Assembly: GCA_009192285.1 (NCBI GenBank) | Contig: WBVU01000019.1 | Coordinates: 62,001 to 126,000, forward strand | DNA length: 64,000 nt | Direction of reading: 5' to 3' | Source: Morchella semilibera | Taxonomy: Eukaryota > Ascomycota > Pezizomycetes > Pezizales > Morchellaceae | In this document: positions 26,701-36,938 of the stretch, piece by piece | How the letters are laid out: each line of letters begins with the position of its first letter | Numbering within the stretch: the stretch's first letter is position 1 | Notes under the pieces: model-generated | The model's input: only the letters and a program-made list of their open reading frames with translations | What the model was told of the DNA's origin: nothing | Database searches by the model: none | Position numbers and translations under genes: made by a program

Positions 26701-27635
26701 GCGATGCTCGATCGGTAAATTCCGCAGCACGACAGATAGGCAAGTCATGCAACGCTCAGATCAAAGTGCCTGGATGGGCTTCCTGTTTCGTTTATTGGCT
26801 GTGGGGTTTGTCTGGATGTGTTCTAGCTTTCAGCCTGATGCAAAGCATCATGCGGCTCTTACGATATCATAAGAATGTTTCACAAGCTGCAAAGAAGAAA
26901 ATCGGTAATTCTTTTTTCCATATCTGCCGGTTTTGTTAACCCCAGGAGTTTACAAATACCAAAAACCAGGTTACAAACTGTCGCTTATTGTCAAACGAGG
27001 CAGTGACTTTATAATTTAACATAAAAATAGCACACACACACATAAGTTAATTTATCTCTAACACTAACCGACATAAGCGCTTCGGCTTCTAGAAGCCTTC
27101 CTTTTAGGAAACGTCGTGACTGATGCTTCGAATTCTGCCCTGCCATATCAAATCTGCCTTTTCTAAATACATATATGCACCGTAAGATATGTTGTAATTA
27201 TATGATTATGGCGACTATACTAGCCGATACGGAAAAAATGTATGTTTCCACTAAGGAGCAGTACACAAAACTCGCACGAGTGGGGACAATTAATAAAGTT
27301 TGTAAAACTCAAATGGTTACGTCGAGTTACCTGGTGTATAAAAGGTAAGAAGTGGTTGAAATATATGATTATGCGTGGTACTGGGGCTGGGTCGTTGGGC
27401 GTCTCCTGAGCGTAGGTTCCCTTTGGTATGGGTGAGCCATTCTATGTAGAACCTATATTGTACGCGGCTAATTAATACAGGTAGTTGAAGCTAGGAATAA
27501 TGTAAGAGTTTGTGAGACATACGTTTGTATTTCCGCTACCATTACTGGGCCGGCGCATATCCCGAAGTGAGAGAGCATGACTGAAATCTTCCTTCTCTAC
27601 ACAGAGTTAATGATTGAAGTCAATATGAGACTTGA
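20772..27635. other. Gene-poor spacer, 6.9 kb
   Basis: No supported gene. Contains GGAA/GGGA purine repeats (21120-21200), an ACCACA repeat (21285-21365), long C-runs at 21446-21459, 21565-21579, 22202-22216 and 23372-23384, and a weak tRNA-like patch near 23465-23540 that I do not accept. From 25600 on the DNA is AT-richer and featureless. Open frames are short and lack domains. Confidence 0.5.
21285..21365. repeat. ACCACA/ACAACC repeat
   Basis: Tandem-like CA-rich hexanucleotide repeat, seen directly. Confidence 0.6.
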
Positions 27636-30600
27636 TTATAACGTACGCCTGGTGTCTCGAAATTTGATGGTAAAGTCGGAGTTCTTTAGAGGGTCCGGCG
27701 TGGTTTCTTTCAGCCCATTCGTTGCCAGCATAAGTGTCATGTCAAGCCTTTTGCCTCTCCGTATTGTGCATCGCCTCATTAATATCTCCCTATCCAATCT
27801 TGTGTCCCGACTAGCTTTACTAAAGCTATCCCATGTCGCTCCTAAAAATTGGAGTAATAAATAGTTAGATGTTGATACAGATTAAATTAATCCAATTCGT
27901 AGTTTGGGGTATCATACCTTCAATACTGATCCATGGAAAGCTTCCAGAGGAGGAGGAGGAGGAGGGTGAGGAGGAGGAGGAGGAGGAGGAGGAGGAGGAG
28001 GAGGAGGATATGGTTTGACGGGCAACGAGTCTTTCAATTAACGGCACCCCCTCAGCATTGGTCTTCTCACGCCATACTTGAAGGTAAACTGGGACTCTCT
28101 TTATCCTTCTCACGATATCTATAAACTTTGGCGCTGCGTACTCGATACAAATGTCGTTCCTCCAATGGATGTAAGTAAATGATCGCAAGATGATGAACTA
28201 TCCCCAAAACTTACATAGACAAGACTACCTCCCAATTATCCGATAGGGCAGTGAGAAAATTTCTCTCTGTATCATGGGACGGATTATCGAGCATAAGCCA
28301 TGGTTCCTCTAGTAAGGTGGTATGGGAAAGTTGAGGGTGTAGCTCCTCGGCTTGTGCTACAACGTTCATTGAAAAGGTGACCACCCCCAACTTAGCTTCG
28401 GTATGGGAGTATGCTATCGAAGACCTTTCTTGGACATCTTTTGGCTGATGGACGTGGTTTGATATAAATAGAGGAGAGTACACGTTTCTCAGGTCAATCT
28501 TTGAACAATGTTCGTCTATAGTGTAGTCGATTTCTCTCCCAACTTTTACATAAGTCAGTATCACAACTAGCTCTGGAGCAATGACCTTACAGAAATAAAC
28601 CTCAGAGTGTTCCCAAATATCTTCCATATCCACCGTCGGTGTGCTTTCGCCCTTGATAACCACTAGGTACTTATAACTCTCTGGGCCGGTTCCTTTCTTC
28701 ATGTTTCTGACACGATACAGGTGATATATGTGTTTGGGGTCATTATTTGACCTTCGATAGTTAGTACCTAGTTTATAGGTTTGGGGTGATTGGTTGTAGC
28801 TATACCAGGATCCTAAAACCTCTTTGGATATTCTGCAGACATTTAAACTCAGGAGAACCTTACGAAATTCCGCTGCATCTATTGAACTTGTTATTATACT
28901 TTCGCAGCGGCGAAAATCTATCGGGCAACACTAACCTTCGTTGTTCAAAAATTTAACGTTTATGCTACGGTTCGGGCGATCCGGGATCCATTCCTACAGA
29001 TTGTTAGTTGGGATCAGCATCCCTAGAAAACCTTGGAATTCACGTATGTAATTTGATTGTCGAAACTTCCACCCGTGGTACTGGAATCATTTCTCTGATT
29101 GCAATCCGACCACTTCGCGGTCACTGTCGAATCCTTCACGCTAACATATACCCATGACATGGGTAGAACTACTAGGATTAGTAACATATCGAATAAGAGA
29201 CAGGGCACCTTACAAAAGCTGCTGCACTTTGGTTTCTTCTCTCTTGCACAATCACAAATGACCAAACGGCGGCTCTTTTGCCAATATTTGTCGGGGTTCG
29301 TCTCATAAACTCGGACCTCCCAATATCGGGAATCATGGACGTTCGTACAAAAAGGTGGTGGGATACACTGTCCCATTGAGTTCACGTTTCTCTCACTATA
29401 ATCTTGCAGGACCCTATAAACATAAGTAAAACGATTAGTGTTTTTATATTTGAAATTCATGATTAGTAGAACTAATACCCCTGGAAAACTTTGTTCTCGT
29501 TCTCGAGGGGTTCACGGAGTTTTACTGCATCAAAGTATACGCGGGCAAGCCTAGTGAATTCTTTATAGTCTGATGGAATGAAACATCAGCTGGAGTTTCC
29601 CGGAACTAGATATACTTACACATACCTTCAGAGCTTTTAAAAGTTATGGGTACTGTTCTTTGATCAAACCGAATGGTCACTTTGTCGGTCGTACCATCCA
29701 ATGGCCCTTCGTTGGCCCATCGGAAGGATGAACCTGGTGAAGGTTAGCTAGCTGACCTCTAGCAACATATATAAGATCAAAGGATATTACTACATTTACA
29801 TGAAAGTTTCATTGTCCCAGCCTGGTTAGTGAGCACCATGATAGGCTCTGTTTGCTTTGATGGTACAACCAAAACAAGCAAATAATCCGGATCCACCAGC
29901 GTTCGCATCGCCCGACTACCAATCTGTGCCTGAACAAAGCTGCGGCGAACCGAGTTAAAAAGGAGGAAAAGAAACGTTGGTAATATCTTATAAACAAACC
30001 TGCGATGTAGGACCTCTTCATCATCAATTCCAGCGTGCTCGTCCTTGATAGTAATCCAACTGCGAGGATCGAGTGCATGCTCCGAGATATCTACACTGTC
30101 GGGTTCTTCGCGAATGTTTTCCCAGATATCGAAGCATGTTGGGTCCTCCAACTGTAGGGATTCGGCGGTGGGGACTGATACTCCCTGGAAGATTTTGGTA
30201 TGGTAGCCGATAGCCTGTGATATGTCAGGGACTAAAGAAAGCATGGACTGCAGCTTAAGTAACTGGTCCCTTCAATGGCTCGACGGAAAAGGAATAGCCA
30301 ACTCATTGACTCTGGATAGCTATCATACTACTTACACTTGAGAGATTTTCCAAAAGAGTCCGTTCCTCAGGCCGAAGGGATTCAATCATATCCTGGGTTT
30401 CGGGTGATTGAACATCGTTCATTCCAAGCTGAGTATATAGTATCCATGAGGCTTTTAGCAGATTCACATGATTTTTAACTAAATTACTGTTTCCAAGGAG
30501 CTCGGAGAGCTTGATAGACTAAAGTGCGAGGAACTATTAAACGAATGCTTTAAGATTTGAAAGGATGGTAAAGGGGTTTCGCACTTTTAGAAGCCACCAA

Positions 30601-31567
30601 GTTCCAACCCTAAGCCAGACACCGGGAGGGTGATTGTTATAATCACTAAGTAGTGCCGACTGTTGGAAAGCTTCGGCGAGATCTACTGGAGGGGTATTTC
30701 CAGGGATCTGAGGTTGACACGAAACACGTTTATTCCGAAGTAGCGACTGCAACTGCGATTGTGCACTCTGTATTACCGCCTTTAATTCGTCTGGGTAATC
30801 GGTTGCCTTGATTTCTCCTCCACCACCTCCTGCTTCCTCCCCCTCCCCCTCTACTCTCTTCTTCTTCTATTGCCATGGCTATAGTGGATGGAGTCACTGA
30901 CTGCACATCAATAGAACCCCTGACCTCCTGCTGAATCTCCCCAGTGGGAGCTTGGGAGTTCTGGCTAGAATTTTCTGAATCATCCGCTGGTAAAGGTGGA
31001 ACGACGTCCTGCAATCGACGCTCTAGTTGCTTTATCGCATTAAATACGGCGACGTCTCGGGACCTGCTTCAGTATTAGTTCTAGGTCTTTCCATGAGGCC
31101 GGATTTATTAGGCCCTTGAAATATGGTATCATAACTCACGTTTTGATCCGTAGCATCACAAACTCCAGTAATTTTGACTGGACGTGGAACCTATCTCTAC
31201 ACTGGATGAGTTTTCGATATTTCCTCATCCATCCGACTCTCCACGATTTGTCTTGAGGCCGTCCCTCAAAGTCTCGAAGCAGTGTATTCCAACATTGAAG
31301 ACTTTCTTTTGTAAAGGATACTGCCTGGTTGAGATCGGTCAATATTTCATTTCGTTCCTCCGCTATCTCACAGTGAAATATTAAATTCCCATTTGACTTG
31401 TATTCTCTTTGAATCCCCTCAAGTGTTGATTTAAGGGTTGAAACCTCTGTGGAAAACGTAATAAAATCCCTTCTTGCATCTCGAAACCTGGTTACAAGGT
31501 CATCGTATAGACGCATGGAAAGTTTGATGATAGCAATGGCATCTGGTATCCCGCAACTTAGCGCCAT
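27636..31567 (-). pseudogene. Eleven-exon uncharacterised gene with NLR-type N-terminal domain, disrupted
   Basis: Large minus-strand gene of unknown function. Exons read by eye: 31567-31140, 31063-30585, 30518-30336, 30247-30000, 29939-29800, 29733-29626, 29569-29479, 29413-29044, 28993-28215, 28159-27918, 27841-27636; joints keep phase apart from the defect below, giving about 1,090 codons. The first ~140 residues (MALSCGIPDAIAIIKLSMRL..., heptad-like with STLKSTLEGIQ) resemble the fungal N-terminal helical domain of STAND/NLR and Helo-like proteins (PF17111-type). No NACHT, kinase or repeat domain is visible after it. Other parts: an acidic linker, a hydrophobic segment (LLILVVLPMSWVYV, possibly membrane), a long C-terminal region (GTGPESYKYLVVIKGES) and a serine tract from a GGA repeat. 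Two defects: a one-base excess in a purine tract of exon 2 (about 30836-30853) and an in-frame TAG at 28931-28933. An 18-base GT...AG segment exactly covers that stop but is shorter than any normal fungal intron. Confidence 0.65.
27949..28008. repeat. GGA trinucleotide repeat inside an exon
   Basis: About 18 GGA units; read on the minus strand it encodes the serine run in exon 10 of the disrupted gene. Confidence 0.8.
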
Positions 31568-32002
31568 AGTGATTAATGTATGTGTTGATGAATTTCCAAT
31601 ATTGTCTTGGCTGGCTTTCTGTGTGCAAAGAGCAACGCTAGCTATGTATCTATAACCGAAGATGGACACCTTAATAGTGAATCCTGTAGCCCACCACCGC
31701 GAACCCCGGCAGTAAAGTGGCTAGGAGTAGTTTTCCTACCTGTTAGAATTAGCACCCTGTAGGGTGTTTCCGTGCTTGTATTGGTGGTAGAGTAAAATGT
31801 GGGGAACTATGTAGCTGATGTGGGGAATTAATCACTGGGATGCAAGGCTGATGATAGAGATTAAGTTCAGGACAGGGAAGCGACGAGGCTTGATGTTCTT
31901 AGATAATATATATCGGGTGGTTTCACTAAATTTAGTTGTACTACCTTGGCCCGTAAACCAGAATTTCAATCAAAAGCTCGACATCAACTTGCGAGTAAAA
32001 AA

Positions 32003-32100
32003 TGCCTGCTGGAAAAAAAAAAGTATGGTCTCAACCCGAACATCCCCGGTTGCTCTCTGGCTCACCTTGGAGACCATACTTTATTTTCAGCAAGTAAGCA
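32003..32100. repeat. Imperfect hairpin, AGTATGGTCTC arms
   Basis: AAAGTATGGTCTC at 32020-32032 is matched by inverted GAGACCATACTTT at 32070-32082; outer parts TGCCTGCTGG and CAGCAAGTAAGCA match more loosely. An A-run lies in the left arm. Confidence 0.5.
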
Positions 32101-32869
32101 GTCTCGCTATCTGCCTCGCCCAACCCTGATCTATATACCTGTTCCTGGATCCTGATTTGTGTTAACCAATATTGAAATGCCCTAAAACCGTCAATAGGTA
32201 CATTATGGGGCCTGGCTGCATAGTACAAGTACATAAAGAATACCAGAGAGAAAAGTTCAAAGCGTTAGGACTTCATGTATCCCAGGCTGTATTTCAAAGT
32301 CTAGTCCTGAAAAGTGATATATGATATGCCCTCAGGGCACATACCATATACCAATAGTGGGTACGCCGGCTTGTTGTCATGTGCCTATATATACTGTGGT
32401 TTACCTACGTACTTACATACATGTACTTAAGTACTCGGGGTCAATCACCTACCCCAGCAAATATATGTGCTCAGCTTGGGTACCTATGTAGTCCTATATA
32501 ACAGTCTGGGTGAAATTGTGTTCAACCGGATAACGAGTAGGTGTATGTACATGTACTTACTTAAGTACTCACACACCTACACTTCTACAATTGATCTCGA
32601 TCCCCCGAGTTAGATACACCATAGTGTACCATGGAACCCTGAAAATCTAACAGTTGTTCTCTCGATCTCCCGCAAACCATACTATTGGAAACCGTCCTTG
32701 GGACATAATACCCAAGGTTCATTGTCATTATATATCCCCAATTGGAAAAGGATGAACTTTTCCCAAGAGCCCAGTTAGACTACTAGGGTGTAGCGAAAAG
32801 TGGTCAGAATCTAAGACACATTCGCCTGATCACTTACCCTTACATGTATTGAGCTTTTAAATCCTTGTG

Positions 32870-32948
32870 GTACGGGTGTAGGGGTAGGTAAGTCTGGCAA
32901 CACTGGCCGTTCTTACTGTCGCCAGACTTGCCCCTACACCCGTAGTAC
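32870..32948. repeat. Hairpin with GGGTGTAGGGG arms
   Basis: Left arm 32870-32898 and right arm 32921-32948 are inverted copies sharing ACGGGTGTAGGGG and AAGTCTGGC blocks, separated by a 22-base loop. Seen directly. Confidence 0.7.
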
Positions 32949-33214
32949 AATCTAGATCACCATTCACTTGACTACGTCACGCCGCATGTGCCTTTTGTGA
33001 TACAGCATGTGAGTAAGGCAGACTGGCCGCCGCTGATAATCATTTATAAGAGCAACTCTGATCTTTATCGATAACAAAGATAATAAATATTGTGAGTTTG
33101 TGGGCGCGCTGTTGTAGAATTTAAGCCGTCCCCCGTCGCTAGTGGTTGGCCTCAATTAATTAAATATAGGCATTTTGACCTTGGTTAGTAATATTAGTAA
33201 TTGCAAGGAGTTCT

Positions 33215-33938
33215 CCATAATTTGGACTCGCAGCGCCGAGACATGTGCCGACCCAGGGTCGTAAAGATCTCCGGCCAGGGATTACCTCCTTCACGATTAG
33301 TTGAAGGGCGTAGATCAGGTCTGCTTATAGCAATTTTGATCTCATATGCATAGCCAATTTTTTCGAGTAATGGCGGTACGAGATCAAAATTGCTATAAGC
33401 AGACCTGATCTACGCCCTTCAACTAATCGTGAAGGAGGTAATCCCTGGCCGGAGATGGCCAATTTTTCGAGTTTTTGCGGTATATATCGCAAGAAACAGT
33501 CAACCTGCGAGATCTCCAGTCCTACAATTTCCATTGGCCTAAAGTCCCCTGTTCGTCAACTGACGTTGTCTATATTCTCGTTTTGAGTTGAAGGTCATTG
33601 AGAGGGCGTCAATTGCAGGCCCTCGGGGGGTTGTCTTTTGGACCTTGTATTTTGAGGCTGGCGAGACGCAAGTTAATTGATGTAGTGCCTCGCAAATTCA
33701 TAGCGTTTTTGAACACGACTAATATTGCACACAAAAAACCGCCAAGCCTATATTTTTGTATGGTAATAGCACTATGGAGTTGCGAGTAGTGTTGAGGAAT
33801 GAGATTCGATAGAGCGGCAGATTTTTGGGGGTCCGTCCTGTAAGAGTGCAAAATCGGAAATGATCTATAGTAATCGAAGCTTGCTATTGGTCTATTTTAC
33901 ACTCTTACAGGACTCGGCGCTGCGAGTCTGAATTATGG
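33215..33938. mobile_element. TIR-bounded 724-bp unit with nested hairpins
   Basis: Outer 26-bp inverted repeats (33215-33240 and 33913-33938; CCATAATT then GACTCGCAGCGCCGAG) differ at two positions. Inside are a perfect 77-bp inverted repeat (33267-33343/33380-33456) and an 18-bp inverted repeat abutting the right end (33837-33854/33894-33911). No intact protein is encoded. It looks like a non-autonomous DNA element with internal rearrangement; a target-site duplication is not obvious, so the class is uncertain. Confidence 0.6.
33267..33456. repeat. Perfect 77-bp inverted repeat with 36-bp loop
   Basis: Arms 33267-33343 and 33380-33456 are exact reverse complements over 77 bases as read by eye. 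The loop contains AGCCAATTTTTTCGAGT, which recurs in similar form just after the right arm (GGCCAATTTTTCGAGT at 33457), suggesting the left arm arose by inverted duplication or template switching. Confidence 0.9.
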
Positions 33939-34682
33939 CCGCAATAGAGACCTCCGGCACCTCCACCTTCACCCCAACGCTGCAAGATTCTAGTCAACAA
34001 TTTCCATTTTCCGTTTAGTGCTTCCAAGCAACGCGGTGCCGAAACTGTCATATGGGACTAAAAGGCTCTAACCAGCATGATTAATCACACTTTAGTTGCC
34101 TCTATGGATATGTTCCTTAAGATTCAGCAACTACTTATTTTGACCATTGGTACTCGCATACCTACATACCCGAAGAAATATATTCTACTCCACATCAGTG
34201 GATAGGCGTTTTGGTGATTTATTGTCATGCCATGTCAGTGGTGACTCTTACGAGGTAAATGACTGCATACGAGGTATCTTAATAGTGGTAGCAAGTAGAG
34301 CTGGCTCTACACTCTAGTCATATGGTTTGCGGGAAGGTGAATCGGCACCAATCAGGCCTCCGGAAAGTGGAGCTGGCTCCACCCCCGTAGAGTCTCCTGT
34401 TCTGCTGTATCAAAATGGTTCGAGTGGTGCCCGCAAGCCTTAACCTGAGAAACCTGGAGTAGATATTTTCTCAAGCAAACCACTCTTTTGTATGTGTGCC
34501 TGTACTCCGGCATGTCGTTTTGTGTCTGCTCTTTTGTGAGTGAGAAAAAGAAAATCCCCAAGACTATGGGGCGCAGTACACCGGCAATCCGCGGCCGGGT
34601 ATTGAGATTTATAAGTATAAACAATGCCCCCACCTTGAGATTATGGTGTCTCATGTACTAGCCTCCATGCCATTTCCCTACA

Positions 34683-36938
34683 ATGTCGGATATTTCGAAC
34701 CATGAGGAGGAGGGTCCAACACCCGCAGAGAGGGACGCCATTAGGTCTATCGCAAAGCCTTTCCACGGTAAAACAGACGAGGAACTTCGGAATCTGGCCG
34801 GGGAGTTCTTTAAGAAGACCAGTTTAGATGCAAGGCTATTGGCCAAGTTCGAGAAAGGTGTAATGCTGGCCCAGCAGCCTGCACGCTATGAATACCCGGG
34901 AAACGGTCTTGACCTGACGGAGGCCGAAGTAAGAGTTCTAAGAGATGAGAAGGAGAAAAGATGGAATATATCAAGGACACTCCTCTCCCTAGTTATAGTT
35001 TGCAGTATGTCAGCTGCCGTCCAAGGCATGGACGAAACTGCCGTCACTGGAGGTGAGCACCGCATCCGCAACTCAATTAAACTTAAAGAATGCTCAGAGG
35101 TGTATTATATAAAGCGCAGCTTCTTTATAGTGAGTCTTTCGGGATTTCTGGCAAGGAGCACGTCCACCTTCTTGGCCTCTTGAACGCAGCTCCGTACTTA
35201 TCATGTGCCCTTTTAGGCTGCTGGTAAATCAACACAGGACAATTGGAATATAGTGTCCAAGTATGCTAACAGTCTCCGGCTAGGCTCACCGAGCCTATGA
35301 ATAGATATTTTGGCAGAAGAGGCACAATATTCATTGCGTGCATTATCTCGTCTCTCTCCTGCCTCTGGCAAGGCTTTACGACTAACTGGCAGCACATGTT
35401 TATTGCCCGGCTAGTCCTAGGACTTGGAATTGGCCCAAAGAGTGCCACGGTTCCTGTATATGCTGCCGAAAGTAGCCCTGCGTCTATAAGAGGTGCTTTA
35501 ACCATGATGTGGCAGATGTGGGTGGCTTTTGGTATAATGATGGGGTATTCGGCAGGTGCAGCATTTTATAACATTCCGGAGAAGGTAGAGTATTTCTTTA
35601 GTTTGCTCTTATATATAGCGCTAACCACCATGTTCTCAAGGTTCCGGGGTTGAATTGGCGGTTGATGATAGCTAGTCCGATGGTTCCTCCGTTAATAGTT
35701 TGTGCGCATGTACTGTTTTGTCCGGAATCCCCACGGTTGGTCCCGTTCTCCTTATGAGAAGACCTCCACTGAACTTCCATTAGATGGTTAATAGGCCGTA
35801 AACGGTTCAAAGACGCCTTTAAAGCGCTCGAAGCTCTCCGAGGAACCGAGCTCCAAGCTGCCAGGGATCTAATCCATATCCATTTTTCGCTCGAGGCCGA
35901 AAGAATTGTTCGAAAAAGGACAGGTGGAAATATCCAACGCCGCAAGGAGCTTCTCACCGTACCTCGGAACTGGCGAGCACTTCGTGCAAGCACTATCGTT
36001 ATGGCACTACAGCAGCTTGGAGGCGTTAACGTTATCGTCTATGTAGGTTTATTATCCAAGCATCGCGAACTATAGGTTAACCTAGCTGATACCTGTATGT
36101 GAAGTATTCTTCCAATATCATGATCGACGCCGGAGCTTCTACCCGAAGGGCACTCCTACTCTCCTTGGGATTTGGAATTATCAACTTCGTCTTTGCACTA
36201 CCAGCAGTGCATACAATTGATACGTTTGGTAGAAGGAACCTTCTACTAATCACATTCCCAATGATGGCATTGTTTATGCTCCTTACAGGGATGGCATTTT
36301 ATATACCGCATGAGGGTACTAGAACTGCGATGGTATCTCTCGGCATTGTATGTTCTAGGGTCTTGCCAAACCCTTGGACGTAGGTAGTGCTGACAGCCTG
36401 TATGTAGTTCCTTTTCGGCATAGCTTACAGCCCCGGGGAAGGACCTGTGCCGTTTGTGTATTCGGCCGAATGCTACCGTGTGTGACCCTCATTCATTTTT
36501 GATGCTTGTTCTAACTGTGATGTGTAGCTCTCCATCTGCGTGATATCGGGATGTCCTGGTCCACCTCCGTGACATGGTTTTTCAACTTTTTGGTCGCTAT
36601 GACACTGCCTCTTTTAATTAAACACATGGGTCAGCAGGGCACATTTGCATACTATGCCGGCTGGAATGTCATTGGTTTCTTCCTTATCTTTCTGTAAGCC
36701 TCTCAGTATAATAAAGGTATGTAGATAAGGAACATGCTAATTCACTGGATGTCGAAGTTATGTACCAGAAACAAAGGGGAAAACCTTGGAGGGTCTAGAT
36801 AAAGTCTTTAGGAGGTCATCAACTGAGCAAAGCTGGAATGCTTTGAAGGCGTTGTTTCTCAAGGGACGGGTAAGGTCGGGGGTGGTTGATGAGGTCGAAC
36901 CTGAGCTACCACCCACGAAGGACCCGAACATAAATTAA
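34683..36938 (+). CDS. MFS sugar/polyol transporter, nine exons, intact
   Basis: Plasma-membrane sugar:proton symporter-type protein of the MFS sugar transporter family (PF00083). Nine exons join in frame: 34683-35052, 35115-35223, 35284-35584, 35641-35735, 35784-36042, 36105-36347, 36408-36477, 36528-36693, 36758-36938; 597 residues. A long cytoplasmic N-terminus precedes helix 1 (SLVIVCSMSAAVQGMDET). Signature motifs seen: NRYFGRRGTIF in loop 2-3, a GLGIGPKSATVPVYAAE segment, PESPRW before the central loop (formed across a splice joint), LQQLGGVNVIVYY in helix 7, DTFGRRNLL, GPVPFVYSAECYP and PETKGKTLEGLDKVF. These place it near the fungal group that includes polyol/inositol-like transporters, but the substrate is not decided. 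Introns are 50-80 bases with CTAAC-type branch sites. No defect found, in contrast to the neighbouring minus-strand gene. Confidence 0.9.

Larger units (their letters stand above)
31568..34682. other. Spacer rich in inverted repeats
   Basis: No supported gene. Holds at least four hairpin or TIR units (32003-32100, 32870-32948, 33215-33938 and its nested arms), and TACATGTA/AAGTACTT palindromes at 32405-32435 and 32545-32570. The rightmost 700 bases are the upstream region of the sugar transporter. Confidence 0.6.

Noticed and set aside
27577-27864. 95-codon plus-strand open frame
   Set aside because: It is antisense to the last exon of the minus-strand gene, which continues the spliced frame with proper splice signals.
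28020-28190. Reading the serine-rich frame through to the stop at 27865 as the gene end
   Set aside because: A good donor (GTATGAT) and CTAAC branch plus acceptor give a further coding exon ending at 27636.
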